A stretch of 64,000 nt of DNA from assembly GCF_024204665.1 (NCBI RefSeq), contig NZ_CP100355.1, positions 2,709,451 to 2,773,450 on the forward strand, written 5' to 3'. The position numbers and the translations under genes are program-made. Each line of letters begins with the position of its first letter. The stretch's first letter is position 1. A model generated the notes under the pieces. The model ran no database searches and was not told the origin of the DNA. It worked only from the letters and a program-made list of their open reading frames with translations. This stretch comes from Natronosalvus rutilus. GTDB taxonomy: Archaea; Halobacteriota; Halobacteria; Halobacteriales; Natrialbaceae. Positions 35,154 through 44,517 of the stretch are shown here, piece after piece.

Positions 35154-36332
35154 TCACATCCCGATCGCCGTCTCGACTCCGTACCCGAGGCCGAACGCCA
35201 GGCCGAACGAACCGATCCAGGCGAGGACCGTCACGCCGAGTTTTCGAGGACTGACGCCGCCGGTCCCACCCACGGCCAGTCCGCTACCGATGATCGCGCT
35301 GACGATAATCTCGTTGAACGAGACGGGAACGCCGAGTACGACGGCCGTCTGCGCGATCAGAAACGAGGGAACGAGCGTCGAAATCGACCGCCGGGGACCG
35401 AGCGAGGCGTACTCCTGGGAGATCGACTTGATCATTCGCGGCGCGCCGGTCCAGGAGCCCACGAGGATCCCGAGTCCGCCACCGGTGAGGATCGCCGTGG
35501 TCGAGACGGCCATCGCCGCCTCCTGTTCGACCAGCGGGAGCAGGGGGCCGACCGCGAGTCCGACCTGACTCGCTCCCGCCGAGAAGGCGACGAGGCCACC
35601 GAGCGCGAGCAGGAACCGGCGAAGGCCCCCGGCCTGGTCGCGGCTGACGTCCCAGCGGACCAGCAGGCCCACTGGAATCGCGACGAACGCGGTTGCGACC
35701 CCCGATCCGACGAGTCCCTCGAGCGGGATAAACCGGCTTCCGGCCGCCGCTAGGGTCCCACCTGCGGACGCGAGGAACGCGAACTCGAGGTTCGCGACGA
35801 CGGCGCCGACGATCACGGCCAGGATCGGCACGCTCACCCGTTCGGGGACGTCAGCGCGCGGCAGGATACTCGCGATTCCGTAGGCGATCCCGCCGCCGAC
35901 GAACGGCGTCAGGACCCACAGCGCCCCGATTTCGGCGTACTTCGAGGGAACGGGGTGTCCGCCGAGTGCGAACCCGACGCCGATCACCGCGCCCGTGACG
36001 GTGAACGCGGTTGCGATCGGATACCCCGTTACGATGCCGATCGCCATCAGGCCGGCGCCGATCAGGAGAACGACGATGACGGCGCTGGGCGGGAGAGTGA
36101 CTCCCTGCACGAGGCCGCGGCCGACGGCGTCCGAGACGCTCCCGCCCTGTGTAACCGCGCCAGCGAATCCGAGGATGCCGACCACGAACGCCGCCCGCAT
36201 GGTCGAGATGGCGTTCGCGCCGACCGCCGGGGCGAACGGCGTCGCGCCGCTCGAGCCGGCGCCGATCACCCAGGCCATGAACAGGCTGGCGAGTGCCGCG
36301 ACGCTGAAGAGCGCAATCGTTGTGGGATCCAT
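35154..36332 (-). CDS. PiT/CysP-family anion permease
   Basis: A 392-aa permease of the inorganic phosphate transporter family. The duplicated signature is visible: GANAISTMRAAFVVGILGFAGA near residue 35 and GSWTGAPRMIKSISQEY near residue 295. About eleven hydrophobic segments are seen. Because two YeeE-type sulfur transporters, a persulfide-dioxygenase-like gene, TusA and DsrE lie directly upstream, sulfate or thiosulfate (as for CysP) is a likelier cargo than phosphate; this is inference. ATG 36332 (MDPTTIALF) is chosen; the upstream frame is low-complexity. Confidence 0.9.
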   Translation of the reverse strand: MDPTTIALFSVAALASLFMAWVIGAGSSGATPFAPAVGANAISTMRAAFVVGILGFAGAVTQGGSVSDAVGRGLVQGVTLPPSAVIVVLLIGAGLMAIGIVTGYPIATAFTVTGAVIGVGFALGGHPVPSKYAEIGALWVLTPFVGGGIAYGIASILPRADVPERVSVPILAVIVGAVVANLEFAFLASAGGTLAAAGSRFIPLEGLVGSGVATAFVAIPVGLLVRWDVSRDQAGGLRRFLLALGGLVAFSAGASQVGLAVGPLLPLVEQEAAMAVSTTAILTGGGLGILVGSWTGAPRMIKSISQEYASLGPRRSISTLVPSFLIAQTAVVLGVPVSFNEIIVSAIIGSGLAVGGTGGVSPRKLGVTVLAWIGSFGLAFGLGYGVETAIGM

Positions 36333-36469
36333 CGTTGGTGACGTGTATGTCGAAAATCTGGTCGTTGGGTCGGAAGTTGGTCCTTGGCTCGAGGGGTGCG
36401 TGGGTCGTTGGGCGTGAGTCGTCGAGCGTTGGTCGTGGGGCGTCGGTTGTTGATCGTCGTCGTCGCCTC

Positions 36470-36940
36470 TCAGTCCGCGCTCGACGGTGTCGTCCCGCTC
36501 GAGGCGCGCTGGCTCCGCCAGACGCCCTGGAGGTAGGCGCCGGCGAACATCCCGCCGATCGCCCACAGGATCGTGACGTTCCCGATCCCGAGGCTGGCGT
36601 AGGCCGCGCCGGGACAGATTCCGGAGAGGCCCCAGCCGACGCCGAAGATGGCGCCGCCGATCAGGACGTTCCGGTCGAACGACTTCAGGCGACGGCCGTA
36701 GGTATCGCCGGTCAGCGGCGCCCGTTCACGGAGTCGCGGCGTGACCCAGAACGCGATGCCCGAGACGATCGCCGCACCGAACATCACGAACAACAGGCCG
36801 AAGTCGTCGAACTGGAGGAAATCCAGCACGACCTCCGGCCGGGCCATGTGGCTGTAGGCGAGACCAAACCCGAAGATCAGGCCGCCAACGAGGATCAGCG
36901 GCATGAACAGCGGGTGCCGTTCGGGCCCACTCGTGCTCAT
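36470..36940 (-). CDS. YeeE/YedE-family protein (DUF6691-like half)
   Basis: A 156-aa membrane protein forming one half of a split YeeE/YedE thiosulfate transporter. The motif GWGLSGICPGAAYASLG near residue 105 carries the conserved Cys that in YeeE binds thiosulfate through the S-H group. Four to five hydrophobic segments are visible. ATG 36940 overlaps the end of the upstream half by 4 bp, which implies translational coupling. Confidence 0.92.
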   Translation of the reverse strand: MSTSGPERHPLFMPLILVGGLIFGFGLAYSHMARPEVVLDFLQFDDFGLLFVMFGAAIVSGIAFWVTPRLRERAPLTGDTYGRRLKSFDRNVLIGGAIFGVGWGLSGICPGAAYASLGIGNVTILWAIGGMFAGAYLQGVWRSQRASSGTTPSSAD

Positions 36941-37434
36941 GGACTCACCCCCAGTGCGGAGACCAGTTGTGCGGTCACAATCGCCACCGCCAGGAACGTC
37001 ACGACGCCGACGATCGAGGTCTTCGAGGCCGAGCCGACGCCGCAGACGCCGTGGCCCGACGTACAGCCCTTGCCGACGCGCGTGCCGATACCGACGAACA
37101 CGCCGCCGACCAGGAGTCGCCACGCCTGGACATCGGTCGTCCAGGCGCCGCCCTGCCAGACGACAGCGTAGACCGCCGCCCCCAGGACAATTCCGAGGGT
37201 GAAGACGACGCGCCAGTCTCGAGACGCCCGATACTGCTGGAACCGGGACTGGTCCGAGACGTACGACAGCGTCGACTCGAGGAACGTGCTCGCACCGGCG
37301 GCGATGCCCGTCCCGAGGTAGATTACGACCGCGCCGAGACCGACGAGTAAGCCCCCGACGGCGTACCGCGAGAGGCCGTTCGGGAAGAGGTCGGCGGGTG
37401 GCGTCAGTTGTAGCGGCAGAAGTTCAGCGATCAC
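36937..37434 (-). CDS. YeeE/YedE-family protein (first half)
   Basis: A 165-aa membrane protein with the YeeE motif GKGCTSGHGVCGVGSAS near residue 128, including the functional Cys. It has four hydrophobic segments. Together with the following gene it reconstitutes a full YeeE channel, a common split in haloarchaea and proteobacteria. It starts 11 bp after the stop of the rhodanese-MBL gene. Confidence 0.93.
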   Translation of the reverse strand: MIAELLPLQLTPPADLFPNGLSRYAVGGLLVGLGAVVIYLGTGIAAGASTFLESTLSYVSDQSRFQQYRASRDWRVVFTLGIVLGAAVYAVVWQGGAWTTDVQAWRLLVGGVFVGIGTRVGKGCTSGHGVCGVGSASKTSIVGVVTFLAVAIVTAQLVSALGVSP

Positions 37435-37445
37435 GGGTATATGGA

Positions 37446-38639
37446 TCAGTCGTCAGCCAGGGAATCCTGGCTGGCGGCGCAGTTGTTCGGACCGAGCTCG
37501 AGTTCGAACGCCTCGTCGTCCTCGGCGGTCTGCTGTCCCAGGTTCGTCGCAATGATGTCCTCGTAGTTGGCCGGACGAGGCGGCATGTTCGAGAGGATCA
37601 GGTCGACGAACTCGTCTTCGTCCATCGTGAGCGCGTCCATGCGGTCGACGAGCTCGCCGATCGGCGCCGTGTACGTCCCGTCCTCGGCAGGGGCGGCCGC
37701 GTCGCTGAAGTGAGCCCCGCCGACGAGCGTGTCCTCGGGTAAGGTCAGCACGCGCTCTTGCAGCGATTCGTACAGCGTGCGCGCGGCGTCTTCCGCCCCG
37801 GCGTCGCCCTCCTCGAGGTCCGGTCGGGCGACGCTCTCGACGAACAGGCCGTCGCCGGTCGCGAGCAGGCCGTCGTCGATCAGGTAGGAGGTCATTCCGG
37901 AGGTGTGCCCGGGTGTGTAGACCGCCTCGATCGTGGCGTCGCCGACCGCGAATTCGTCGCCGTCCTCGGCCAGCGTCACGTCGTCAGTGTAGGTGACCCC
38001 GCGGTCGGCTGCGGGCGCGGGGAGAACGCCCTCGACGCCCTCCTCGGCGAGCGATCGAAGTCCCGAGATGTGGTCCGCGTGTACGTGCGTGTCGAACGCG
38101 TACGTCAGGTCGACGCCGAGGTCGTCGGCGTCCTCGAGGTACCGGTCGGTGAAGGCACGCAGCGGGTCGACCACGGCGGCGTCGTCGTTATCGTAGAGCA
38201 GGTAGCCCAGACAACCCGAGGAGGGACGCTGGTACTGAAGCAGGGTACCAGCGCCGTCGTAGTTCGTGACTTCGTGGGCCTCGTAGATGCGTGCCCACCC
38301 GTTCATCCCGTCCTCGAGGTGGTTGACGTCGTAACCGCGCTCCTCGAGCGCCCCGGCGACGAACTCGCTGGCGCCGCCTTTCGCACAGAGGACGGTGACT
38401 TCGCGGTCGTCCGGAATCTGTGCAAGCACGTCGTCGTCGATTTCGTCGTCCAGGAATTCGAAGTACGGGACGTTGATCGTCTCGACGGTGTCACCCTCGA
38501 TACGCCACTCGTCGTAATCCGATTGCATGCGAGCGTCGAGGATCGTGACCGAATTTCCCTCGTCGATGCTGGCTTTCAACTCCGCAGGCGTGATCGAATC
38601 GACTGGAACGTCGGACGTTGGAAAGTCCATTTCGCTCAT
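37446..38639 (-). CDS. Rhodanese-metallo-beta-lactamase fusion (persulfide dioxygenase-like)
   Basis: A 397-aa protein. Residues about 10-115 are a rhodanese domain with the active Cys in VTVLCAKGGAS near residue 87. Residues about 125-340 are an MBL domain with the metal motif THVHADHISG near residue 190, PGHTSGM near residue 244 and TGDGLFVE near residue 260. This resembles ETHE1-type persulfide dioxygenases fused to rhodanese, which oxidise glutathione- or protein-bound persulfides. The order is rhodanese first. It heads the minus-strand sulfur operon. ATG 38639 (MSEMDF) is chosen. Confidence 0.92.
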   Translation of the reverse strand: MSEMDFPTSDVPVDSITPAELKASIDEGNSVTILDARMQSDYDEWRIEGDTVETINVPYFEFLDDEIDDDVLAQIPDDREVTVLCAKGGASEFVAGALEERGYDVNHLEDGMNGWARIYEAHEVTNYDGAGTLLQYQRPSSGCLGYLLYDNDDAAVVDPLRAFTDRYLEDADDLGVDLTYAFDTHVHADHISGLRSLAEEGVEGVLPAPAADRGVTYTDDVTLAEDGDEFAVGDATIEAVYTPGHTSGMTSYLIDDGLLATGDGLFVESVARPDLEEGDAGAEDAARTLYESLQERVLTLPEDTLVGGAHFSDAAAPAEDGTYTAPIGELVDRMDALTMDEDEFVDLILSNMPPRPANYEDIIATNLGQQTAEDDEAFELELGPNNCAASQDSLADD

Positions 38640-38883
38640 GGTGTACATCCCTCTGTACCGGGTGCTCCCACTTAAGGGTTTGCATGGTAGTTCCCTGTTT
38701 GTACAATACTGCCTCCGTCGTTTGGTCGCCGATATCTCGAATAACGCACGTGGCAGTGCGCACAAGCAGATATAGCCATCACCTCTGCATTGCGGTGGTT
38801 CATCACCAGGGCAATAATCGATACTCTTTTATTCTCCCGCCCGGTATTGTGGGATAGCTCCAATACAGAGCACACGATCATCA

Positions 38884-39129
38884 ATGAGTTCAGAGTACAC
38901 CGTTACGGAGACGCTCGACGTGAAAGGACAGTCCTGCCCAATGCCCATCGTGAAGACCAAGCAGGCCATCGACGACCTCGGCGACGGCGACGTCCTCGAG
39001 GTCGTGGCGACCGACTCGGGTAGCATGAGCGACATTCGAGGCTGGGCCGAGGGAACCGACGGCGTCGAGCTCCTCGACCAGGTCGAATCGGACGATCTCT
39101 ACACGCACTACGTGAAGAAGACTGCGTGA
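38884..39129 (+). CDS. TusA-family sulfurtransferase
   Basis: An 81-aa sulfur carrier. The active Cys is in the diagnostic GQSCPMPIVKTKQAI near residue 18, and the strand LEVVATDSGSMSDIRGWAE follows. TusA proteins accept sulfane sulfur and pass it to DsrE-type or other acceptors. It is divergent from the rhodanese-MBL gene and followed, 7 bp later, by a DsrE-like gene. Confidence 0.95.
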   Translation: MSSEYTVTETLDVKGQSCPMPIVKTKQAIDDLGDGDVLEVVATDSGSMSDIRGWAEGTDGVELLDQVESDDLYTHYVKKTA

Positions 39130-39136
39130 GCATACA

Positions 39137-39715
39137 ATGAGCACCGACAACGCAACCCCATCCATCGACGACACCGAGTTCGACGCCGCCGACATGGAGG
39201 CCCTGCTCGAGCGCGTCGAGGAACTCGAGGACACCGTCGCCGACCTGGACGACGACCAGAAGAAGATGACGATCGTCGCCACCCAAGGAAGCTTCGACAT
39301 GGCGTACCCGCCGCTGATCCTCGCGAGTACGGCAGCAGCCTTCGGCTGGGACGTCGTCGTCTTCCACACGTTCTGGGGGCTCGACATTCTCCACGAGGAG
39401 AAGTCCCAGAACCTCAAGCTGAGCGCCGTCGGAAACCCGAACATGCCGATGCCGAACGCCCTCGCCGCGCTCCCCGGGATGGACTCGATGGCGACGAAGA
39501 TGATGCAGAAGAAAATCGACGAGAACGGCACGGCCACCATCGAAGAGCTCATCGACCTCTCGCTCGAGACCGGGGTTGACCTCCAGGCCTGCCAGATGAC
39601 CATCGAGCTGATGGACTACGACGAGGACGACTTCTACGACGGCGTGACGACCGGCGTCGGGGCCGCGACGGCGCTCCAGCACATGGCCGAGTCGGACATC
39701 CAGCTGCTGGTCTAA
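39137..39715 (+). CDS. DsrE/DsrF/DrsH-family (DsrE2-like) protein
   Basis: A 192-aa protein with an N-terminal coiled-coil-like helix (about 15-35) and a DsrE fold: KKMTIVATQGSFDMAYPPLILA begins the domain, and FHTFWGLDILHEE lies near residue 77. The conserved sulfur-carrying Cys of this group is in DLQACQMTIELM near residue 154. It probably exchanges persulfide sulfur with the TusA protein next to it and helps the YeeE/rhodanese module. Confidence 0.92.
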   Translation: MSTDNATPSIDDTEFDAADMEALLERVEELEDTVADLDDDQKKMTIVATQGSFDMAYPPLILASTAAAFGWDVVVFHTFWGLDILHEEKSQNLKLSAVGNPNMPMPNALAALPGMDSMATKMMQKKIDENGTATIEELIDLSLETGVDLQACQMTIELMDYDEDDFYDGVTTGVGAATALQHMAESDIQLLV

Positions 39716-39723
39716 CCGTGCGC

Positions 39724-39972
39724 ATGGCACCAGACGATGCTATCGGTTCGTGGGCGACGGATCCGAGTTTGCGCGTCATCGAAACTGTCGCCAAGGCCGA
39801 TGGTATCGCCCCACATGCCTGTAATCCACCGCTCAATGACGTCGTCGATCCGTCCGCTCTCGACCAGCTATTCATGGGAACTGGGCCAGCGGCGTCGTTC
39901 AAGCAGGTGAGCTTCGAGTACCGTGGCTACGCCATCACCGTCCACTCCGACGGTCGCGTCACGCTCGAGTGA
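39724..39972 (+). CDS. HalOD1 output-domain protein
   Basis: An 82-aa stand-alone HalOD1 domain, a short haloarchaeal output module usually attached to receivers or sensor kinases. The core pattern SLRVIETVAKADGIAPHACNPPLNDVVDPSALDQLF is followed by VSFEYRGYAITVHSDGRVTLE. A GTG at 39718 would add two residues. It begins directly after the DsrE-like gene, so it may be co-transcribed with the sulfur genes. Confidence 0.85.
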   Translation: MAPDDAIGSWATDPSLRVIETVAKADGIAPHACNPPLNDVVDPSALDQLFMGTGPAASFKQVSFEYRGYAITVHSDGRVTLE

Positions 39973-39977
39973 GAAAC

Positions 39978-40028
39978 TTCGTTCTGTGACTGCATTCGTT
40001 CTGTGACTGCATTCGTTCTGTGACCGCG
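39978..40028. repeat. 17-bp tandem repeat, three copies
   Basis: TTCGTTCTGTGACTGCA occurs twice exactly (39978-39994, 39995-40011) and a third time with end changes (40012-40028). It lies just after the HalOD1 stop codon. Confidence 0.85.
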
Positions 40029-40089
40029 TACGTACTCGAGACGTATCGCTCGCACCCAACTCGAGCGTAGATTCGGTCACGCGTGGGGC

Positions 40090-40168
40090 GGTGAGAATTG
40101 TGAGGCGGTGAGAATGGTGAGACAGTAAGAACGGTGAGGCGGTGAAAACAGTGAGGAGGTTAGAATGG
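40090..40168. repeat. Second 17-bp tandem repeat, about 4.6 copies
   Basis: Units GGTGAGAATTGTGAGGC, GGTGAGAATGGTGAGAC, AGTAAGAACGGTGAGGC and GGTGAAAACAGTGAGGA follow each other at exactly 17 bp. The array ends in a partial copy that contains the aldehyde dehydrogenase stop codon. Confidence 0.8.
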
Positions 40169-41704
40169 ATATTCCCGACGGTCGTGCTGGAGCGAGATCC
40201 ACTTCTTCTCGGTCATCTCGTTCATGATGTCAGTGCTGTTGTAGCTGCCGACGCCGGACGCCTTCGCTCCGCTGAACGGAACGTGGGCCTCGTCGTTGAC
40301 CGGCTGGTCGTTGACGTGAACCATGCCCGTCTCCATCCGTTCGGCGATTTGCATTCCCGTTCCGACGTCGCCGGCGTGGACCGATCCCGAGAGGCCGTAC
40401 TCGGTGTCGTTGTGGACCTCGATCGCCTCATCGATGCTCGAGACGCTGATCACCGGTGCAATCGGGCCGAAGTGTTCGTTGGACGCGGCGGCCATGTCGT
40501 TCGTGACGCCGGAGAGCACGGTCGGGGCGACGAGCAGGGAGTCGCTACCCCCGTCTCCATCGCTGTCGCCGTCGACGGCGTCGCTCGCGTTTCCATCGCC
40601 GCCGCCATCCATCGGCACCTTCTCGCCGCCCGTCTCGAGCGTCGCCCCGGTCTCGACCGTCTCCTCGACGTAGCCCAGCATCTCGTCGCGCTGGGATTCG
40701 TCGATGACCGGACCGACCACCGTGTCGGGGTCGTGGGCGCTTCCCACCGGGAGCGACTTGGCGCGGTCGGTGAGTCGGTCGACGTACTCGTCGTAGACGT
40801 CCTCGTGCACGATGTGGCGGTTTATGGAGATACAGACCTGTCCCTGGTGGACGAAGGTCCCGAAGACCGCCGAATCGACGGCCGCCTCGAGGTCGGCGTC
40901 GGCGGTCACGATGTGGCCATTGTTTCCGCCCAACTCGAGGGCGATCACGGAGAGGTTCTCGCCGCCGGTCGTCGCGACGCCGCGTCCGACCGGGGTCGAA
41001 CCGGTGAACGCGACGACGTCGCTCTCGGGGTGAGCGACCACCGGATCGCCAATCTCTGAGCCGCTCCCGGTGACGACGTTCAGCAGGCCGTCCGGTAAGC
41101 CCGCCTCTTCGTACAGTTTCGCGAACAGGAGCCCGCCCGTGATCGGCGTGTTCGACGCGGGTTTGAGCACGACGGCGTTACCGGTCGCGATGGCGGGTGC
41201 GACGGCCCGCCCGGAGAGATTGAGGGGGAAGTTCCACGGCGAGATGACCGTAACGACGCCCTGCGGTTCCCGCCTGACGAGGTTTTCCTTGCCCGGGACG
41301 TTCGAGTCGACCTGTTCGCCCTTCATGCGGCGAGGGAGCGTGGCCGCCTCCATCGCCTGGTCCGCGGCGATCTGGACCGACGTTTCGCCCATAATCCGAG
41401 ACCCGCCAGCCTCGTGTGCCAGGAGATCCACGATTTCGTCTTCGTACTCCTGAAGCAGGTTCGCCACCTCGAGGGCGACGCGCTCGCGCTCGATGGGCGG
41501 GGCTTCTCGCCACTCGGCCTGGGCCGCTGCGGCGGCCTCGAACGCCGCGTCGACGTCGGCTTCCGTTCCCGCGGGGACGCGGGCGATTTCCTCGCGACTC
41601 GAGGGGTCCTGGACCGAGATTTCTTCGTCGCCGTCTGATTCCGTCCATTCGCCGTCGATGTAGAACGCGTTCCAGTCTGCGTCAATCGAGAGGGTATCCG
41701 GCAT
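40160..41704 (-). CDS. Aldehyde dehydrogenase family protein
   Basis: A 514-aa NAD(P)-dependent aldehyde dehydrogenase. Cofactor-binding ISPWNFPLNL lies near residue 150, the catalytic Glu is in ALELGGNNG near residue 255, and the catalytic Cys is in HQGQVCISINRHIV near residue 288. A Gly/Asp-rich insert (about 364-390, with GDGNASD) interrupts a surface loop that is short in most relatives. The ATG at 41704 is followed directly by typical N-terminal sequence. The substrate is unknown; the gene is monocistronic. Confidence 0.95.
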   Translation of the reverse strand: MPDTLSIDADWNAFYIDGEWTESDGDEEISVQDPSSREEIARVPAGTEADVDAAFEAAAAAQAEWREAPPIERERVALEVANLLQEYEDEIVDLLAHEAGGSRIMGETSVQIAADQAMEAATLPRRMKGEQVDSNVPGKENLVRREPQGVVTVISPWNFPLNLSGRAVAPAIATGNAVVLKPASNTPITGGLLFAKLYEEAGLPDGLLNVVTGSGSEIGDPVVAHPESDVVAFTGSTPVGRGVATTGGENLSVIALELGGNNGHIVTADADLEAAVDSAVFGTFVHQGQVCISINRHIVHEDVYDEYVDRLTDRAKSLPVGSAHDPDTVVGPVIDESQRDEMLGYVEETVETGATLETGGEKVPMDGGGDGNASDAVDGDSDGDGGSDSLLVAPTVLSGVTNDMAAASNEHFGPIAPVISVSSIDEAIEVHNDTEYGLSGSVHAGDVGTGMQIAERMETGMVHVNDQPVNDEAHVPFSGAKASGVGSYNSTDIMNEMTEKKWISLQHDRREYPF

Positions 41705-42006
41705 ATCCTACCTCACGGGAAATCGCTGTGTAATACCCCGGCTTGCCTCTTCAGACGTGGTGAAATTGAGGGACAGGCGCTTCAACTGCCGCGCAGGTAG
41801 ACTGTCGTACAAGTCGAAATTTGCCAGATCGTTGTGCTGGGCTCACAAACCGCCTCGAGCCCGGTCGCCCTACTCGAAGGTAGGTTCGTCGCCGTTACTG
41901 GTGCAGCGTTTTGTCTCCGACCTCGAGACGAAGTTGCATCCCCGTCCCTCGAGGCGGACGTTGAGTTGCGTCGCCTACCGAGACGAAGTTACGCTACCAT
42001 TCACGA
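41705..42006. other. 302-bp intergenic region
   Basis: Upstream DNA of the aldehyde dehydrogenase and downstream DNA of the sugar dehydrogenase. The only feature is a pair of direct repeats, GAGACGAAGTT at 41925-41935 and 41980-41990. No gene is supported. Confidence 0.5.
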
Positions 42007-44316
42007 TCACGCGGTATCGTTCCCGTCACCCCCGTTGGAGTCGGTTTCGTTTCCGTCGGTGGTTTCGTTTGCGTCGTCCGTTTCGTTCCCGTCGTCAGTT
42101 CCTTCTTCCTGCTCCGTATCGTTACCCGCGTCGCTTTCACTGTCGTCCGTCTCGCTTTCGTCTTCTCCTTCGCTTTCTTCTCCGTCGCCCTCTTCTCCTT
42201 CACCGTCTTCTCCGTCGCCTTCCTCGTCACCCGTTTCCTGAGCGATCGAATCTTCGTGCGGTTCGATCTCCTCACCGTCTTCCTCCGAGACGATTCGGAA
42301 CACTTCGCCCGTTTCGCCATCGGTGTACCGCGCCGTCGTCAGGACGTACAGCTCGCCGTCGTGATCCCGACCGAACGAGAGGATGAATCGGTTGATCGCG
42401 TTCTCGGGCGCGTTGGCAACCGAAAGTCGGTTGATGTCCCACAGGTCCTCCTCGCTTCGATCGGCCATCGGTTCGTACTCCTCGAGCGGCGACGCGAAGA
42501 GCGCCCCCGAAGGTCGTTCGAACGCGTCACTCCAGTCGCCGAAGACGTAGTGACCCTCGAGCGCCGGTGCCGCCTCGCCCTCGTAGACGTAACCGCCGGT
42601 GATCGAGATGCCGATGGTCTCCTCGCCGACCTGGTGTGGGTAGTGGATGACGGGATCGAGCAGCGGTTCGCCGCCGCGAACGTCGTCGGGAGTCTGCGAC
42701 GGGCACTCCGAGGGCGACTGGTTCGGATCGGCCGTCGAGAAGCATTCGATGCCCTCCTTGACGTTCCAGCCGTAGTTGCCGCCGTTCTCGACGATGTTGA
42801 CCTCCTCGTACAGGTTCTGGCCGACGTCCGCGACGAAGAGGCGACCCTCGCCGTCGAACGAGGCCCGCCACGGGTTGCGAAGCCCCCAGGCGAAGTACTC
42901 GTCGAAGCCGTCCTCGCTGTCGACGAACGGGTTGTCGTCCGGGATGGCGTAGGGTTTCCCGTCCTCGCCCTCGTTGTCGACGTCGATCCGGTGAATCCCG
43001 CCGAGCAGGGTTTCGGTCGTGTTCTGAGCGTTGCCGCCCTCGTTCTCGTCGTACCAGTCTTCCAGGTGGCCGAAGCCCACGTCGTCCGCTCCGCCGCCGT
43101 CGCCCAGCGCCCAGTACAGGTAACCGTCCGGTCCGAATACGACGGGGCCGCCATTGTGGTTGAACTGTGGTTCGTCTACCTCGATGAGAATCCGTTCCGA
43201 ATCGAGATCGACCGACGCGAAGTCCTCCGTCGCCTGGAACTCGGCGAGGACGGCGGTGTGGTTGTAGGTTTCTTCCGCTTCGTCCTCCTCGCTCGAGTCT
43301 TCGCTGTCGTTCTCGTTGTCGGTCCCGTTCTCGTCGTCAGTCTCGCTGTCGTTGTCGTCACTCGCGTTCTCGTCGGTAGTACTGTCGGTCTCGTTGGCAT
43401 CGTCGCTCGAGCCCTCCCCGGTTTCGGACTCGCCCTCGGCACCATCATCGCTCGAGTCCTCACGCAGGGGTGCGCTGTAGTAGACGAAGAGCCGACGGTT
43501 ATCCTGATAGTCGGGGTGGAACGCGAGGCCGAGGAGGCCGCGCTCGTCGAACCCAGCATCCGTCGCGGCGCCGACGTCGACCATCCGGTCGGTGAGGTCG
43601 AGGAACTCGGTCGATTCGCCACTGCTGGCACCGACGTGGTAGATCTGACCCGGTTGGTCGAGCACGTAGTAGCAATTTGGCTGGCCCGGCGCTATCTCGA
43701 ACCCGACCGGCGAGACGAACCCGCCGGCGACGTGTTCGAGGCCGATCGTGGGCCCTTCACCGATGACGTCGCTCACATCTTCCTCAGTCTCGTCGCCGTC
43801 GGCACCGTCCGCTGCCGCTCCGATCTGGATGTCGCCGCGCATCGTCCCCGGGTGGACCGAACAGTAGTACTCGGCCATCTCCTCGGTCGCCTCGAACTCG
43901 AGGGTCTGGGTTTCGCCCTGCTCGCTCATGATTTCCGTCCCGACGATGTCGTTCCCGTCCGCGTCCAGGATGATGATATCGTGTGGAAGGCCGTCGACGT
44001 TCTCCCAGGTTATCGAGTACGTCTGTCCGGCCTCGAGCGTCAACGTCGGGTTCGTCTCCCCTTCGATATCGGATGGCGATCGCCCCTCCCAGCCGGAGGT
44101 GACGCCGCCGAGTTCGAACGTCGTTTCTTCCTGGGCGACGGTGAGTCCACTGAGGCTAGCTACGGCGCCCGCCGTAGCGGTCGCCCGGAGAAAGGTTCGT
44201 CGTGACGGCCACGTCCGTCGACTCGTCCCGTCGCGTAATTCTCCCTCGAGTGTCGTCCGTGCAGTGTCGGGCGCCTGCTCGTCGTCAGGTGCCCGTCCGT
44301 TGTCGTTTGGTTTCAT
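42007..44316 (-). CDS. Exported cupredoxin-PQQ-type sugar dehydrogenase fusion
   Basis: A 769-aa exported protein. A Tat signal (SRRTFLRATATAGAVASLSG) lies near residues 37-56. Residues about 62-155 are a blue-copper (plastocyanin-like) domain with ligands in GLPHDIIILD and YYCSVHPGTM. Residues about 175-690 are a beta-propeller of the glucose/sorbosone dehydrogenase family (FDERGLLGLAFHPDY, HNGGPVVFGPDGYLYWALGDGGG). Acidic Ser/Asp/Asn/Thr linkers sit inside the propeller (about 283-350) and at the C-terminus (about 692-769), with N-glycosylation sequons such as NET and NDT. Electrons probably pass from the propeller to copper outside the cell. Confidence 0.88.
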   Translation of the reverse strand: MKPNDNGRAPDDEQAPDTARTTLEGELRDGTSRRTWPSRRTFLRATATAGAVASLSGLTVAQEETTFELGGVTSGWEGRSPSDIEGETNPTLTLEAGQTYSITWENVDGLPHDIIILDADGNDIVGTEIMSEQGETQTLEFEATEEMAEYYCSVHPGTMRGDIQIGAAADGADGDETEEDVSDVIGEGPTIGLEHVAGGFVSPVGFEIAPGQPNCYYVLDQPGQIYHVGASSGESTEFLDLTDRMVDVGAATDAGFDERGLLGLAFHPDYQDNRRLFVYYSAPLREDSSDDGAEGESETGEGSSDDANETDSTTDENASDDNDSETDDENGTDNENDSEDSSEEDEAEETYNHTAVLAEFQATEDFASVDLDSERILIEVDEPQFNHNGGPVVFGPDGYLYWALGDGGGADDVGFGHLEDWYDENEGGNAQNTTETLLGGIHRIDVDNEGEDGKPYAIPDDNPFVDSEDGFDEYFAWGLRNPWRASFDGEGRLFVADVGQNLYEEVNIVENGGNYGWNVKEGIECFSTADPNQSPSECPSQTPDDVRGGEPLLDPVIHYPHQVGEETIGISITGGYVYEGEAAPALEGHYVFGDWSDAFERPSGALFASPLEEYEPMADRSEEDLWDINRLSVANAPENAINRFILSFGRDHDGELYVLTTARYTDGETGEVFRIVSEEDGEEIEPHEDSIAQETGDEEGDGEDGEGEEGDGEESEGEDESETDDSESDAGNDTEQEEGTDDGNETDDANETTDGNETDSNGGDGNDTA

Positions 44317-44517
44317 GTCCCTTCGAGAACAACTCCTGATACCGGAATAACGTGAAACGACTGTTACGGCGGGTAATCGGGGCTTCGTTGAGGTAGTGAT
44401 CCTTTTATTCGAGAAACAGTCTCGAGCGAGGTCGGTGGTCGAATAGGATGCGGAGAGCCGGGCTCAGACGAAAGCTGAACTCGAGGAGAGAGCGTCAGAT
44501 ATCAGGTCGCGGCTTGC

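Noticed and set aside
42256-44205. A 649-codon frame opposite the sugar dehydrogenase
   Set aside because: It is the antisense shadow of a well-supported exported enzyme and shows no domain of its own.
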